64,000 nt of DNA from Propioniciclava soli. GTDB taxonomy: Bacteria; Actinomycetota; Actinomycetes; Propionibacteriales; Propionibacteriaceae. Shown piece after piece: positions 8,143 through 15,537 of the stretch. The stretch lies in the NCBI RefSeq assembly GCF_014858005.1, contig NZ_JACYOT010000018.1:46066-110065 (forward strand). The letters are read 5' to 3'. How positions within the stretch are numbered: position 1 is the stretch's first letter; every line of letters begins with the position of its first letter. The notes under the pieces are model-generated. The model saw only the letters and a list, made by a program, of their open reading frames with translations, was not told the origin of the DNA and made no database searches. The translations under genes were made by a program, and so were the position numbers.

Positions 8143-9269
8143 CGCACCACTTCCAGCAACCCCTCACGCACGAGCCGGCGGACCAGCACGACCGCGCTGT
8201 CGGTGTCGAGGTGGTCGGCCACGTCGGCCGCGGTGAACGCGCCGGACTGGCCGGCGATGTCGTCCACCGCCCCCGCGATCCGGGCCGGCACGGTCAGGAC
8301 GCGGTCGCCCAGCAGCAGGCGCAGGCGCTCGCCGTCGGGCCGGATCACGCAGGTGCTGCCCGGACGTCGCCGCACTGGGGTGTCGGCGGTGAGATCGGTG
8401 ACATCCAACCGGTCGAGCAGGCCGCCGCCCAGCACAGGTTGGCGTCCGGAGCCGAACGTGCGCTCGAAGGACGCCAGCATGGGCTCGACCTCGCTGGTGC
8501 GCACCGCGTCGGCCACCTCGGCCAGCTTGGCCCGCAGGGCGGCGGCGAGGGCGTCCGGATCGGCGAACAGATCCGCCGGCAGCGGGCCCGCCAAGGCGTC
8601 GGCGGCGAGGATCGGGTCGACGACCCGACGCACCAAGTCGCGCCACACGTAGCGGTTGATGCCGATCGTGACGTGCAGGGACGCGGTCGCCTGCGTGCGC
8701 GCCATGTGCGGCGTGCCGGTGGGCAGGTACATGCTCGTGCCCGGCACCATGCGCACCTGGTGGGCGCCCGCGTCGTCGTGGACCTCCCACTCCTTGGCGC
8801 CGAACGTCTGGAACACGAACACGTCGTGGCTGTCGGAGTGCAGCGCGAAGCCCTGCGAACCGGGCGGGGTCAGGTAGGCGTTGGCCTGGCAGGGGTGGCC
8901 GAGCGCGGTCTCGAGGCCGCGGACGAGCTGGCGCAGCGGCTCCCAGTAGCGCTGCAACCCCTGGAAGACGATGGTGGCGCCGTCGGAGAACAGGTCGAGC
9001 ACCTTGCGGGGGTCGATCAGCCCCGTCATCGGCTTGCCGGCGATGGACGCCTGCCGCGTGAAGCGGCTCTCGGCGAGCACCGAGCCGGATTGGGCGAGGC
9101 GCAGCTGCGGCGTCCGCAGTGCGGTCTGGGTGATCAGGTGGTCGGCCTGCTCGATGTCGAACAGCCCGGCCAGGTCGGCCTCGGGGATGGTGTGGACGTG
9201 GATCCGGCGACCCCACACCTCCTCGATGAAGGTGTGGGCGTCGCCGGAGAGCAGATCGAGTGGGTCCAT
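8139..9269 (-). CDS. JmjC/cupin-domain oxygenase (RoxA-like fold)
   Basis: A 376-residue cupin-4/JmjC protein, a family that includes 2-oxoglutarate/Fe(II) hydroxylases acting on proteins. The iron triad is visible as His144-x-Asp146 in ALHSDSHDVFVFQTFG and His188 in YLPTGTPHMART. The following GAKEW strand is typical of the JmjC barrel. The C-terminal 130 residues form a helical and winged-helix-like part (AADVADHLDTDSAVVLVRRL), as in bacterial ribosomal oxygenases. It starts only three bases after the stop of a small Asp/Gly repeat protein and overlaps the Suc_Fer gene, making a tight three-gene unit. The repeat protein is therefore its obvious candidate substrate, probably hydroxylated at Asp; this is untested. 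Confidence 0.84.
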   Translation of the reverse strand: MDPLDLLSGDAHTFIEEVWGRRIHVHTIPEADLAGLFDIEQADHLITQTALRTPQLRLAQSGSVLAESRFTRQASIAGKPMTGLIDPRKVLDLFSDGATIVFQGLQRYWEPLRQLVRGLETALGHPCQANAYLTPPGSQGFALHSDSHDVFVFQTFGAKEWEVHDDAGAHQVRMVPGTSMYLPTGTPHMARTQATASLHVTIGINRYVWRDLVRRVVDPILAADALAGPLPADLFADPDALAAALRAKLAEVADAVRTSEVEPMLASFERTFGSGRQPVLGGGLLDRLDVTDLTADTPVRRRPGSTCVIRPDGERLRLLLGDRVLTVPARIAGAVDDIAGQSGAFTAADVADHLDTDSAVVLVRRLVREGLLEVVR

Positions 9270-9272
9270 CGC

Positions 9273-9698
9273 TCAGGCGTCGACGCCGTCGGCGTCGGAG
9301 GAGTCGCCGTCCACCCCGTCGGTGCTGTCGCCGTCGGTGCCGTCGGCATCCCCGCCGTCGACGCCGTCGGCGTCGGAGGAGTCGCCGTCCACCCCGTCGG
9401 TGCTGTCGCCGTCGGTGCCGTCGGCATCCCCGCCGTCGACGCCGTCGGCGTCGGAGGAGTCGCCGTCCACCCCGTCGGTGCTGTCGCCGTCGGTGCCGTC
9501 GGCATCCCCGCCGTCGACGCCGTCGGCGTCGGAGGAGTCGCCGTCCACCCCGTCGGTGCTGTCGCCGTCGGTGCCATCGGCATCCCCGCCGTCGACGCCG
9601 TCCGCGTCACCGCCGGAGGCCTGCGGGCCGGGCGTCTCCACGCCGGAACCGGACGTGATGAGCTCGTCGTCGCTGAGGGGTTCGGTGTTCTCGGTCAC
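9273..9698 (-). CDS. Small Asp/Gly-rich tandem-repeat protein, candidate RiPP precursor
   Basis: A 141-residue protein with two parts. The first 30 residues contain LSDDELITSGSG, which resembles the LSxEEL...G leader of ribosomally made modified peptides. The rest is four 26-residue copies of a D-G-rich unit (begins DGVDGGDADGTDG, ends DGDSSDA), each with ten Asp, no Lys, Arg or aromatic residue. No signal peptide or membrane segment is present. The GTG at 9698 has an AAGGAG ribosome site, and a TAGGGT -10 box lies at 9749-9754. The gene directly precedes the JmjC-like oxygenase, so it may be its modification substrate. A calcium-binding DxDxDG-type repeat is the main alternative. No homologue was recognised. 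Confidence 0.72.
   Translation of the reverse strand: MTENTEPLSDDELITSGSGVETPGPQASGGDADGVDGGDADGTDGDSTDGVDGDSSDADGVDGGDADGTDGDSTDGVDGDSSDADGVDGGDADGTDGDSTDGVDGDSSDADGVDGGDADGTDGDSTDGVDGDSSDADGVDA
9282..9593 (-). repeat. Four 78-bp tandem repeats inside the Asp/Gly-rich gene
   Basis: Exact period of 78 bp with copies at 9282-9359, 9360-9437, 9438-9515 and 9516-9593. I see a single base difference, in the last copy (gccatcgg instead of gccgtcgg). A partial fifth unit follows. The repeat keeps frame (26 codons), so copy number can change without breaking the protein. Confidence 0.95.
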
Positions 9699-9748
9699 GG
9701 GATGCTCCTTCGTGAGTGGGTCCGCGCCGCGGCGACGCGATGCTCCCG

Positions 9749-9754
9749 ACCCTA
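9749..9754 (-). promoter_or_regulatory. -10 box TAGGGT of the repeat protein/oxygenase operon
   Basis: TAGGGT on the minus strand about 50 bases upstream of the GTG at 9698. It matches the commonest -10 hexamer in this window. No clear -35 is visible. Confidence 0.5.
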
Positions 9755-9801
9755 GTGGGACGCCGCCGGTGCCGCCAGCCCCCGGATCAGCCGCAGCGCA
9801 C

Positions 9802-9807
9802 TAGGAT
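9802..9807 (+). promoter_or_regulatory. -10 box TAGGAT of the lysine-rich cupin gene
   Basis: TAGGAT 24 bases upstream of ATG 9832, with an AGGAGG ribosome site at 9821-9826 in the short leader. It is divergent from the repeat-protein promoter, about 50 bases away. Confidence 0.5.
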
Positions 9808-9831
9808 CGGAGGCCAACCGAGGAGGTGCCC

Positions 9832-10506
9832 ATGGGCAAGAAGGCCGAGAAGAAGGCTGAGAAGAAGGCGGCGCGCAAGGCCGAGGCCAAGGCGCTGCGC
9901 AAGGCGGAGGAGAAGAAGGCCCGCAAGGCCGAGAAGAAGGCCGAGGCGGTGAAGGCGGAGGCGGCTGCGGCGCAGGCGGCCGAGGTCGAGGCCGATGCGG
10001 CCGCCGCGATCGAGGCCGAGCAGGCCGAGGCTGCCCAGCTGGTCGAGGCCGAGGCGCCGGTGAGCCCGCCCGCCCGCAAGCCGGTGCTCTTCCAGAAGGA
10101 CTACGGTCGCCAGCCCTACGTCGTGAACGTCGAGAAGGCGACGCTGGCCAACAAGCACTTCCGCAAGACCATCTGGACCGGCGAGCACCTCCAGTTGACC
10201 TACATGACCATCCCGCCGGGCGGCGACATCGGCCTGGAGGTGCACCCCGACACCGACCAGTTCCTGCGCGTCGAGCAGGGCACCGGGCGCGTCCAGATGG
10301 GGCCGGCCGAGGACGAGCTGACCTACACCCGCCGCGTCACCGGCGACTTCGTCGTGCTCGTGCCCGCCGGCACCTGGCACAACATCACCAACACCGGCCG
10401 AGACGATCTCAAGCTGTACACCCTGTACGGCCCGCCGGACCACGTCGCCGGCACGGTGCACCGCACCCAGGCCGATGCCGAGACCGACCCGAACGAGGAG
10501 CACTGA
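9832..10506 (+). CDS. Cupin-domain protein with a Lys/Ala-rich N-terminal helix
   Basis: A 224-residue protein. Residues 1-75 are almost entirely Lys, Ala and Glu (repeats like KKAEKKA, KAEEKKARKAEKK), predicting a long charged coiled coil that turns from basic to acidic. From about residue 80 a single cupin follows, with TYMTIPPGGDIGLEVHPDTDQ and FVVLVPAGTWHNITNTG; its His, Glu and His residues can bind a metal. Similar cupins are mannose-6-phosphate-isomerase-like proteins of unknown role. ATG 9832 is preferred over GTG 9826 because AGGAGG ends five bases before it. It is divergent from the acidic repeat-protein operon. Confidence 0.8.
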   Translation: MGKKAEKKAEKKAARKAEAKALRKAEEKKARKAEKKAEAVKAEAAAAQAAEVEADAAAAIEAEQAEAAQLVEAEAPVSPPARKPVLFQKDYGRQPYVVNVEKATLANKHFRKTIWTGEHLQLTYMTIPPGGDIGLEVHPDTDQFLRVEQGTGRVQMGPAEDELTYTRRVTGDFVVLVPAGTWHNITNTGRDDLKLYTLYGPPDHVAGTVHRTQADAETDPNEEH

Positions 10507-10523
10507 GCTCGGGGGGAGCACGG

Positions 10524-10540
10524 TGCCCTGACGCAGGGCA
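10524..10540 (+). terminator. Hairpin TGCCCTG-ACG-CAGGGCA
   Basis: A 7-bp perfect stem with a three-base loop in the 44-base gap after the cupin gene. It lacks a T tract. It also touches the CATGAT hexamer in front of the next gene, so it may act as terminator, operator or both. Confidence 0.4.
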
Positions 10541-10550
10541 TGATGGAGCC

Positions 10551-10913
10551 ATGTCCGAAGATCCCCGCTGGCTGTACCGGCAGATGATCGACGCCATGGT
10601 GGTGTCGTGCGCGCAGGGTCAGGGCCAGATCAGCGCCCAGCGCGTCCGCGTGGGCGTCTGGAACGACAACGCGGACGAGATCGCCGACGTCGATCCGTCG
10701 CCGCAGGCCATGAACACGGTGCTGGCGTCCTTGTCGGAGGCGCAGCGCGAGGCGTTGGCCGTCCTGTTCGCCGAGGAGTTCGCCTCGGGGGTGTTCAACG
10801 CCCTCGAGGTGCTGCACGCCGCGCGTTGCACCCACTTCGAGGAGGGCTACGACGGCGACCCGAGCGATGACTTCCTCGGCCGCATGGACGGGTGGACCTG
10901 GCCGGACGCCTGA
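10551..10913 (+). CDS. Hypothetical protein, 120 residues
   Basis: A soluble, acidic 120-residue protein with no recognised motif. It is predicted mostly helical ([21 protein letters not shown]) and ends in a Trp-containing tail ([11 protein letters not shown]). There is no signal peptide or membrane segment. ATG 10551 follows a CATGAT hexamer by six bases, an arrangement seen before two other genes here and suggestive of a leaderless or near-leaderless transcript. It ends 20 bases before the convergent RarD-like transporter gene. Codon use matches its neighbours, so it is probably a real gene. Confidence 0.7.
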   Translation: MSEDPRWLYRQMIDAMVVSCAQGQGQISAQRVRVGVWNDNADEIADVDPSPQAMNTVLASLSEAQREALAVLFAEEFASGVFNALEVLHAARCTHFEEGYDGDPSDDFLGRMDGWTWPDA

Positions 10914-10932
10914 GCGCGGCGCCGCGTCCGGA

Positions 10933-11880
10933 TCAGACTGGCGGGGTGACCCGCTGTTTGCGCGCGCGGGCGAACACCGAGCTCAGGTACACCGCCGAGC
11001 CCGCCCACACGAGCACCAGCCCCGCCCAGTACGACAGCCCGACCACCTGGCCGAACACGGTGATGCCGAGGCCGAACTGAATCGTGGGGCCGAGGTACTG
11101 CAGCACGCCGACGACGCCGAACGGCAGCCTCGGCGCCGCGAGCGCGAACAACCACAGCGGCAGAGCGGTGAGGACGCCGGCGAGCACGAGCAGGGCGGAC
11201 GCGCGGGCGTCCGACCCGAAATGGCTGGCACCCGTGGCGGCCAGCCACGCCCAGTAGGCCAGCGCGAGCGGAACCAGCAGGCCCGACTCGACGAACAGCC
11301 CCTCCAGCGCGCCGAGCTTCGCGCGCTTCTTGACCACCCCGTACAGACCGAAGGACGCCGCCAGGAGCAGCGAGACCCACAGGCCGCGCCAGTTCTCCCA
11401 GGCGATGACGCTGACGCCGACCAGCGCGAGCAGGGTGCCGGTCAGGCCGCCGCGGGTCATGCGCTCGCCGAACAGCCAGACGCCGAGGACGATGTTGACC
11501 AGGGGATTGATGAAATAGCCCAAGCTGGCCTCGACCACGTGGGCGGAGTTCACGGCCCAGATGAACGTCAGCCAGTTCAACCCGATCAGCAGGGATGCCG
11601 CGGCCAGCCAGGGCAGCTTGTCGCGGCGGGCGGCGTCGCGCAGCCACCCCCACGGGCGCCGGAGCGCCAGCAGGACGAGACCGACCGCGGCCAGCGACCA
11701 CACCACGCGGTGGGCGAGGATCTCCATCGGGCCGGACGGCTTGAGCAGGGGGAACAGCAGCGGGAAGAAGCCCCAGATCACGTAGGCCGCGACACCCGAC
11801 GCCAGGCCGATCGAGCGCTCGCGCGAGCCGTCGTCGGGCGCGGGCACGGTACCGCCGGGGGCGGCTGCTGGGTGGGTCAC
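10933..11880 (-). CDS. rarD: RarD/EamA-family transporter
   Basis: A 315-residue DMT-superfamily membrane protein with about ten hydrophobic helices, of the RarD subgroup. Typical segments are [15 protein letters not shown] near the N-terminus, [29 protein letters not shown], and the C-terminal [16 protein letters not shown]. RarD proteins are predicted permeases; the name comes from chloramphenicol sensitivity and the substrate is unknown. The start is GTG 11880, with TAGGGT exactly six bases upstream, so the transcript probably begins at the start codon. It is divergent from dcd across 72 bases. Confidence 0.88.
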   Translation of the reverse strand: MTHPAAAPGGTVPAPDDGSRERSIGLASGVAAYVIWGFFPLLFPLLKPSGPMEILAHRVVWSLAAVGLVLLALRRPWGWLRDAARRDKLPWLAAASLLIGLNWLTFIWAVNSAHVVEASLGYFINPLVNIVLGVWLFGERMTRGGLTGTLLALVGVSVIAWENWRGLWVSLLLAASFGLYGVVKKRAKLGALEGLFVESGLLVPLALAYWAWLAATGASHFGSDARASALLVLAGVLTALPLWLFALAAPRLPFGVVGVLQYLGPTIQFGLGITVFGQVVGLSYWAGLVLVWAGSAVYLSSVFARARKQRVTPPV

Positions 11881-11886
11881 CGGCTC

Positions 11887-11892
11887 ACCCTA
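11887..11892 (-). promoter_or_regulatory. -10 box TAGGGT of the rarD-like gene (leaderless)
   Basis: Minus-strand TAGGGT six bases upstream of GTG 11880, so transcription should start at the first codon. Confidence 0.55.
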
Positions 11893-11939
11893 CGCCCGCG
11901 GCCGCCGGACGGTCGTCCGGGTCCACCCGTGGCCTCCGT

Positions 11940-11945
11940 TAGGCT
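11940..11945 (+). promoter_or_regulatory. -10 box TAGGCT of dcd (leaderless)
   Basis: TAGGCT seven bases upstream of GTG 11953, with no ribosome-binding sequence in between. Confidence 0.6.
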
Positions 11946-11952
11946 GCGGAGC

Positions 11953-12531
11953 GTGCTGTTGTCAGACCGCGACATCTCCGCCCAGATCGATGCCGGACGC
12001 GTCCGGCTCGACCCGTTCGACGCCGCGCTGATCCAGCCCTCGAGTGTCGACGTGCGCCTCGACCGCCACTTCCGGCTGTTCGACAACCACAAGTACCCGT
12101 TCATCGACCCGGGCGAGGAGCAGCCCGAGCTGACCCGGCTCGTGCAGGTCGACCCGGACGAGGCCTTCGTGCTGCACCCCGGCGAGTTCGTGCTCGCCTC
12201 GACCCTGGAAGAGGTGACGCTGCCGGACGACCTCGCCGCCCGCGTCGAGGGCAAGAGCTCGCTGGGTCGGCTCGGGTTGTTGACGCACGCGACCGCGGGG
12301 TTCGTCGACCCGGGGTTCACCGGCCACGTGACCCTGGAGCTGAGCAACGTCGCCACGCTGCCCATCAAGCTCTGGCCGGGCATGAAGATCGGGCAGTTGT
12401 GTTTCTTCCAACTCAGCTCGGCCGCCGAGCACCCTTACGGCACGCGGGAGCGGGGCAGCCACTACCAGGGGCAGCGGGGCCCGACGGCGTCGCGGAGCTG
12501 GAGCAACTTCATCCGCGGTGGGGTGAGCTGA
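11953..12531 (+). CDS. dcd: dCTP deaminase
   Basis: A 192-residue nucleotide deaminase of pyrimidine deoxynucleotide metabolism that supplies dUMP/dUTP for thymidylate synthesis. It opens [14 protein letters not shown]. The core holds [15 protein letters not shown], then [19 protein letters not shown] and [15 protein letters not shown], the conserved nucleotide-binding and catalytic segments. The C-terminus, with [17 protein letters not shown], is the lid. Actinobacterial relatives are bifunctional and make dUMP directly; that is likely but not provable here. GTG 11953 matches the family start, and a TAGGCT box seven bases upstream implies a leaderless mRNA. Confidence 0.95.
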   Translation: MLLSDRDISAQIDAGRVRLDPFDAALIQPSSVDVRLDRHFRLFDNHKYPFIDPGEEQPELTRLVQVDPDEAFVLHPGEFVLASTLEEVTLPDDLAARVEGKSSLGRLGLLTHATAGFVDPGFTGHVTLELSNVATLPIKLWPGMKIGQLCFFQLSSAAEHPYGTRERGSHYQGQRGPTASRSWSNFIRGGVS

Positions 12532-12549
12532 GCCTCGCGGGCGGGTGGG

Positions 12550-13443
12550 TCAGACGGGCTCGGCCAATACCTGGGCCAGCGTGTGCTGACCGACGGCGAA
12601 GAGCTCGGGGGAGTCGTCGCTCATCGTCGCGAAGATGAGGCCGAGATGCAGGGCCCACGCCTTGGCGCGCTGCCAGGTCGCCGCGTCCACGAGGCCGCCG
12701 TCGTCGAGGCGCTCGGTGAAGATGCGGCGTCCGTCGGCGTCGAAGGTCAGCCACGCGGTGGCCAGGTCGGTGGCCGGGTCGCCGGCGGTGAGGTCACCCC
12801 AGTCGATGATGCCGGTGAGGGTGCCGTGGCCGTCGGTGATCAGGTTGTGGGGGTGGAGGTCGCCGTGCACCCAGACGTCGACGCCGTCGAACTCCGGCGC
12901 GTGCGACCAGGCGTCCCAGCGGGCGAGCAGGGCGTCCGCCTCGGCGAACCCGGCGGCGCGCTCGCGGACGCGGGCGTCGAAGCGTTCCTGCGCCAAGGAG
13001 ACCCCGCGGACGGGGTTGAGCGGCGCGTCGGGGGAGGCCGGCAGGTGGAGGCACCAGAGGGCGTCGGCGAGCTGCTCGGCGAAACCGGTGCGCTCGGCCG
13101 GGGTGACGCGCGAGGCGCCGACCCCGGGAATGAGGTTGACCACCGACCACACCCAGGGGTAGCGCTCGCTGGGCCGGCCGACGAACACGGGCTGCGGCAC
13201 GTCGACGTCGAGCCCGACGGCCAGCCTCGGCAGCCAGCGCACCTCGTTCTCAACGAGGGAGGAGGACGCCTCGCGGCGTGGGAAGCGGGCGATCAGACCG
13301 TCGCCGATCTGGTAGAGCTCGTTGTCCCACCCCGAGTCGAACGCGCTGCGCGGCAGATCGGCGAGGTCGGGTGCCTGCTCGGCGAGCAGATCGGCCACGA
13401 GGGCGTCGTCGATCACGACATCGGCGGCTGGAGCGGTGGGCAC
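12550..13443 (-). CDS. Aminoglycoside phosphotransferase-family kinase
   Basis: A 297-residue APH-fold kinase. The N-lobe begins with SGWDNELYQIGDGLIARFPR. The catalytic loop is VHGDLHPHNLI (Brenner motif HGDxxxxN) and the metal-binding segment is GIIDWGDLTAGDPATD, where the Asp replaces the protein-kinase DFG. All catalytic residues are present. The family includes antibiotic kinases and many small-molecule kinases such as macrolide, thiamine or hydroxyurea kinases. Nothing in the neighbourhood indicates resistance, so the substrate is unknown. The start is GTG 13443. It is convergent with dcd, 18 bases away. Confidence 0.85.
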   Translation of the reverse strand: MPTAPAADVVIDDALVADLLAEQAPDLADLPRSAFDSGWDNELYQIGDGLIARFPRREASSSLVENEVRWLPRLAVGLDVDVPQPVFVGRPSERYPWVWSVVNLIPGVGASRVTPAERTGFAEQLADALWCLHLPASPDAPLNPVRGVSLAQERFDARVRERAAGFAEADALLARWDAWSHAPEFDGVDVWVHGDLHPHNLITDGHGTLTGIIDWGDLTAGDPATDLATAWLTFDADGRRIFTERLDDGGLVDAATWQRAKAWALHLGLIFATMSDDSPELFAVGQHTLAQVLAEPV

Positions 13444-13578
13444 ACATCCATTCCACAGCCGATGCCGCCAAATCGGCTGGTCGGGTGGCGTGGTTGCCGC
13501 CTATTGCCCGGTTGCCCCGCTCGGCCGCCGCTGCCGTGGCCCGCAGGGGCGGTGGCTGGCCTGCGGCATGATGGGGCC

Positions 13579-14208
13579 ATGAGCGTGCTCGAGGCGGCCT
13601 TCCGCGGCCAGCGTGTGGTCGTCTGCTTTCCCCCGGACGGCTTCGCCGACTGGGTGCCGGCGGCCGAGGTGTTGCTCATGGAGGGGTTCCGCACGTGGCA
13701 GCTGCCCCACAGCCAGCTCGCGCTGCTGCCCGACGTGCTCTCCCTCTACGCGCGGCGCGCGCGCGTGGGCGTGGGGCACGTGGTGGACGCCGCCGGCGTC
13801 CGCGCGGCGGTCGAGGCCGGGGCGCACTTCGTCAGCGCGCCCGTGCACCTGCCCGAGATGGTCGAGGCGGCCGGGGATGTGCCGCTGCTGACCGGCGGGC
13901 TGACCCCGCAGGAGATTGCCGCCGCGCTCAGCGCGGGCGCCGAGGCGGTGCAGGTGACGCCGGCCGACGTGATGGGCTCCGGGTATGCCCGCTCGCTGCC
14001 GCCGCTGTTCCCCGGGGTGCCGCTCGTCGCCGCAGGGCGGCTCGAGCGCTACCAGGCTGAGATGTGGCTCCAGGCGGGCGCTGCGGCGGTGAGCGTCGAG
14101 GGCGTGATCCTGCAGCCCGAGACGGGGGGGAAGACGCCAAACGAGCCGTCCGAGGTGCGGCGGCGGTGCCAGGGATTCGTGCAACTGCTGGCAACTCCCG
14201 AGTCCTGA
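13579..14208 (+). CDS. KDPG-aldolase-like TIM-barrel protein lacking the Schiff-base lysine
   Basis: A 209-residue protein with the layout of 2-keto-3-deoxy-6-phosphogluconate aldolase: an early glycine-rich strand, then VPLLTGGLTPQEIAAALSAGAEAVQ and PADVMG in the phosphate-binding half. In active aldolases the segment reads K-F-F-P-A-E; here it is Q125-V-T-P-A-D, so the catalytic lysine is replaced. The catalytic glutamate of the L-E-x-T-x-R strand also appears as Gln41 (WQLPHSQ). It is therefore probably not an aldolase and may be a sensor or a changed enzyme. A CATGAT hexamer lies six bases before ATG 13579. No Entner-Doudoroff partner gene is adjacent. Confidence 0.75.
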   Translation: MSVLEAAFRGQRVVVCFPPDGFADWVPAAEVLLMEGFRTWQLPHSQLALLPDVLSLYARRARVGVGHVVDAAGVRAAVEAGAHFVSAPVHLPEMVEAAGDVPLLTGGLTPQEIAAALSAGAEAVQVTPADVMGSGYARSLPPLFPGVPLVAAGRLERYQAEMWLQAGAAAVSVEGVILQPETGGKTPNEPSEVRRRCQGFVQLLATPES

Positions 14209-14226
14209 GGGACGCCCCAGTTTGCG

Positions 14227-14243
14227 GCTGAGACTTTCTCAGC
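14227..14243. promoter_or_regulatory. Hairpin GCTGAGA-CTT-TCTCAGC
   Basis: A perfect 7-bp stem with a three-base loop, 18 bases after the aldolase-like gene and 46 before the peptidase gene. There is no T tract, so it may be an operator of the cell-wall peptidase rather than a terminator. Confidence 0.4.
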
Positions 14244-14289
14244 TAACTTTGTGGAGTCACTTACCTGTAACACGTTCGGAGACCGCCTC

Positions 14290-15435
14290 ATGTCGAATCC
14301 TCGTCGCCTCTCGGAGACCGCTGTCGAGTGCCCGGAGCAGGCGCAGGCCGAGGCGTTCAACGCCTCCCCGCGTCGGCAGGCCCGCACCCAGGGTCAGCTC
14401 CTCCGTGCGCGCATCGCCCCCACGGCCGTCTCGCTGGCCCTGCTGGGTGGTGTGACCGGCCTGTCGTTCGGGCTGAAGGGCACCGAGACCGCCGTGGCCG
14501 TCCCGGCCCCCGTCCGCGCGGACGACGCCACCTCGCGCACCGATGCGCGCGCCGCGCTGGAGAGCGCCGAGACCCTCGCCGCTGACGACGCCACCGCCGA
14601 GGTGCCTGCTGAGGGTGCCGCCGAGGTGCCGGCCGATGCTGCTGCCGAGGTACCGGCCGATGCTGCTGCCGAGGCCCCCGCCGAGCCGGTGGCGGAGCCC
14701 GTCACGTTCGCCGTCGGCTCCTGGACCACGTCCATCGGTGCCGCCGCCGGCGACAAGTACGCGCAGAAGACCGCGAGCCTGCGGGCCCGCGCGACGCAGG
14801 ACTCCGACAAGCTCGGCAGCCTGAAGGTGGGCGACAAGATCGCCGTCACCGACAAGGTGGAGAACGGCTACCGCCAGGTCAACCACGACGGCAAGGTCGC
14901 CTGGGTCTACGACGAGCTGCTGGCCGACACCCCGCCCGTCGTCGAGACCCCCAAGCCCGTGGCGACCGCCGCCGCGTCGAGCAGCAAGGCGTCCTCCGGC
15001 ACCGCGTCCGCGAGCAAGGCGTCCTCGGGCACGGCATCCGCGGCGGCCGCGTCCTCGTCCGGCAGCGCCGAGACCTACACGGGGTCGACCTCCTACTCCG
15101 GCGGCTCGGTGCTCGGCCTCAAGCCGAAGGCGATGGTCGTCTACAACGCGGTCACCGCGAAGTGGTCGTTCCAGTCGATCGGCGGCTACCGCGCGAGCAG
15201 CCTGTCGAACCACCAGTACGGCGGTGCGATCGACTTCATGACGTTCAAGGACTCGGCGAAGGGCTGGGCCGTGGCCAACTACGTGGCCGCCAACGCCGAC
15301 GCGTTCGGCATCGACCACATCATCTTCGAGCAGAAGATCTGGACGCCCTACCGCCCCTACTGGCGCCCGATGGCCGACCGGGGCAGCATCACCGCGAACC
15401 ACTACGACCACGTGCACGTGTCGGTGAAGCTCTGA
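14290..15435 (+). CDS. Secreted SH3-domain M15 (VanY-like) peptidase
   Basis: A 381-residue cell-wall enzyme, probably a D,D-carboxypeptidase or L-Ala-D-Glu-type peptidase acting outside the membrane. A hydrophobic segment near residues 43-62 (TAVSLALLGGVTGLSFG) works as signal or anchor after a 42-residue cytoplasmic lead. An Ala/Glu/Pro linker with repeats of AEVPADAA follows. The bacterial SH3 domain spans about residues 160-215 (TASLRARATQDSDKLGSLKVG). A Ser/Ala-rich linker then precedes the M15 catalytic domain with SNHQYGGAIDFM and HYDHVHVSVKL, supplying the zinc ligands. ATG 14290 is used with GGAG upstream. It is followed by a strong intrinsic terminator. Confidence 0.85.
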   Translation: MSNPRRLSETAVECPEQAQAEAFNASPRRQARTQGQLLRARIAPTAVSLALLGGVTGLSFGLKGTETAVAVPAPVRADDATSRTDARAALESAETLAADDATAEVPAEGAAEVPADAAAEVPADAAAEAPAEPVAEPVTFAVGSWTTSIGAAAGDKYAQKTASLRARATQDSDKLGSLKVGDKIAVTDKVENGYRQVNHDGKVAWVYDELLADTPPVVETPKPVATAAASSSKASSGTASASKASSGTASAAAASSSGSAETYTGSTSYSGGSVLGLKPKAMVVYNAVTAKWSFQSIGGYRASSLSNHQYGGAIDFMTFKDSAKGWAVANYVAANADAFGIDHIIFEQKIWTPYRPYWRPMADRGSITANHYDHVHVSVKL

Positions 15436-15450
15436 TTGCACCCCCATCCG

Positions 15451-15495
15451 CGACGCCCGCTCCTCCCCCAACTGGGAGCGGGCGTCGTTTTGTTT
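15451..15495 (+). terminator. Intrinsic terminator after the VanY-like peptidase gene
   Basis: A 13-bp perfect stem (CGACGCCCGCTCC with GGAGCGGGCGTCG), an 11-base loop and a T-rich tail TTTTGTTT. This is the clearest factor-independent terminator in the window. Confidence 0.92.
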
Positions 15496-15524
15496 GCGGG
15501 GCCCGGGGTGTCGGAGGGACGCCG

Positions 15525-15530
15525 TAGGCT
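15525..15530 (+). promoter_or_regulatory. -10 box TAGGCT of pgi (leaderless)
   Basis: TAGGCT seven bases upstream of ATG 15538, just downstream of the terminator of the preceding gene. Confidence 0.6.
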
Positions 15531-15537
15531 GAGATCC

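Noticed and set aside
9282..9593. CRISPR-like regular repeats
   Set aside because: The repeats are contiguous with no unique spacers, keep the reading frame and encode a defined 26-residue unit; no cas genes are near.
7404..9755. 783-codon plus-strand frame opposite the repeat protein and oxygenase genes
   Set aside because: Composition typical of antisense reading; the minus-strand genes have HxD...H and Cys signatures with coupled starts.
12550..13443. Antibiotic-resistance aminoglycoside kinase
   Set aside because: The kinase fold is clear, but it lacks linkage to mobile elements or resistance genes, and the APH fold covers many metabolic kinases.
14209..14289. Riboswitch upstream of the cell-wall peptidase (such as a c-di-AMP type)
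   Set aside because: Only 81 bases with one 7-bp hairpin; far too short and without conserved riboswitch sequence blocks.
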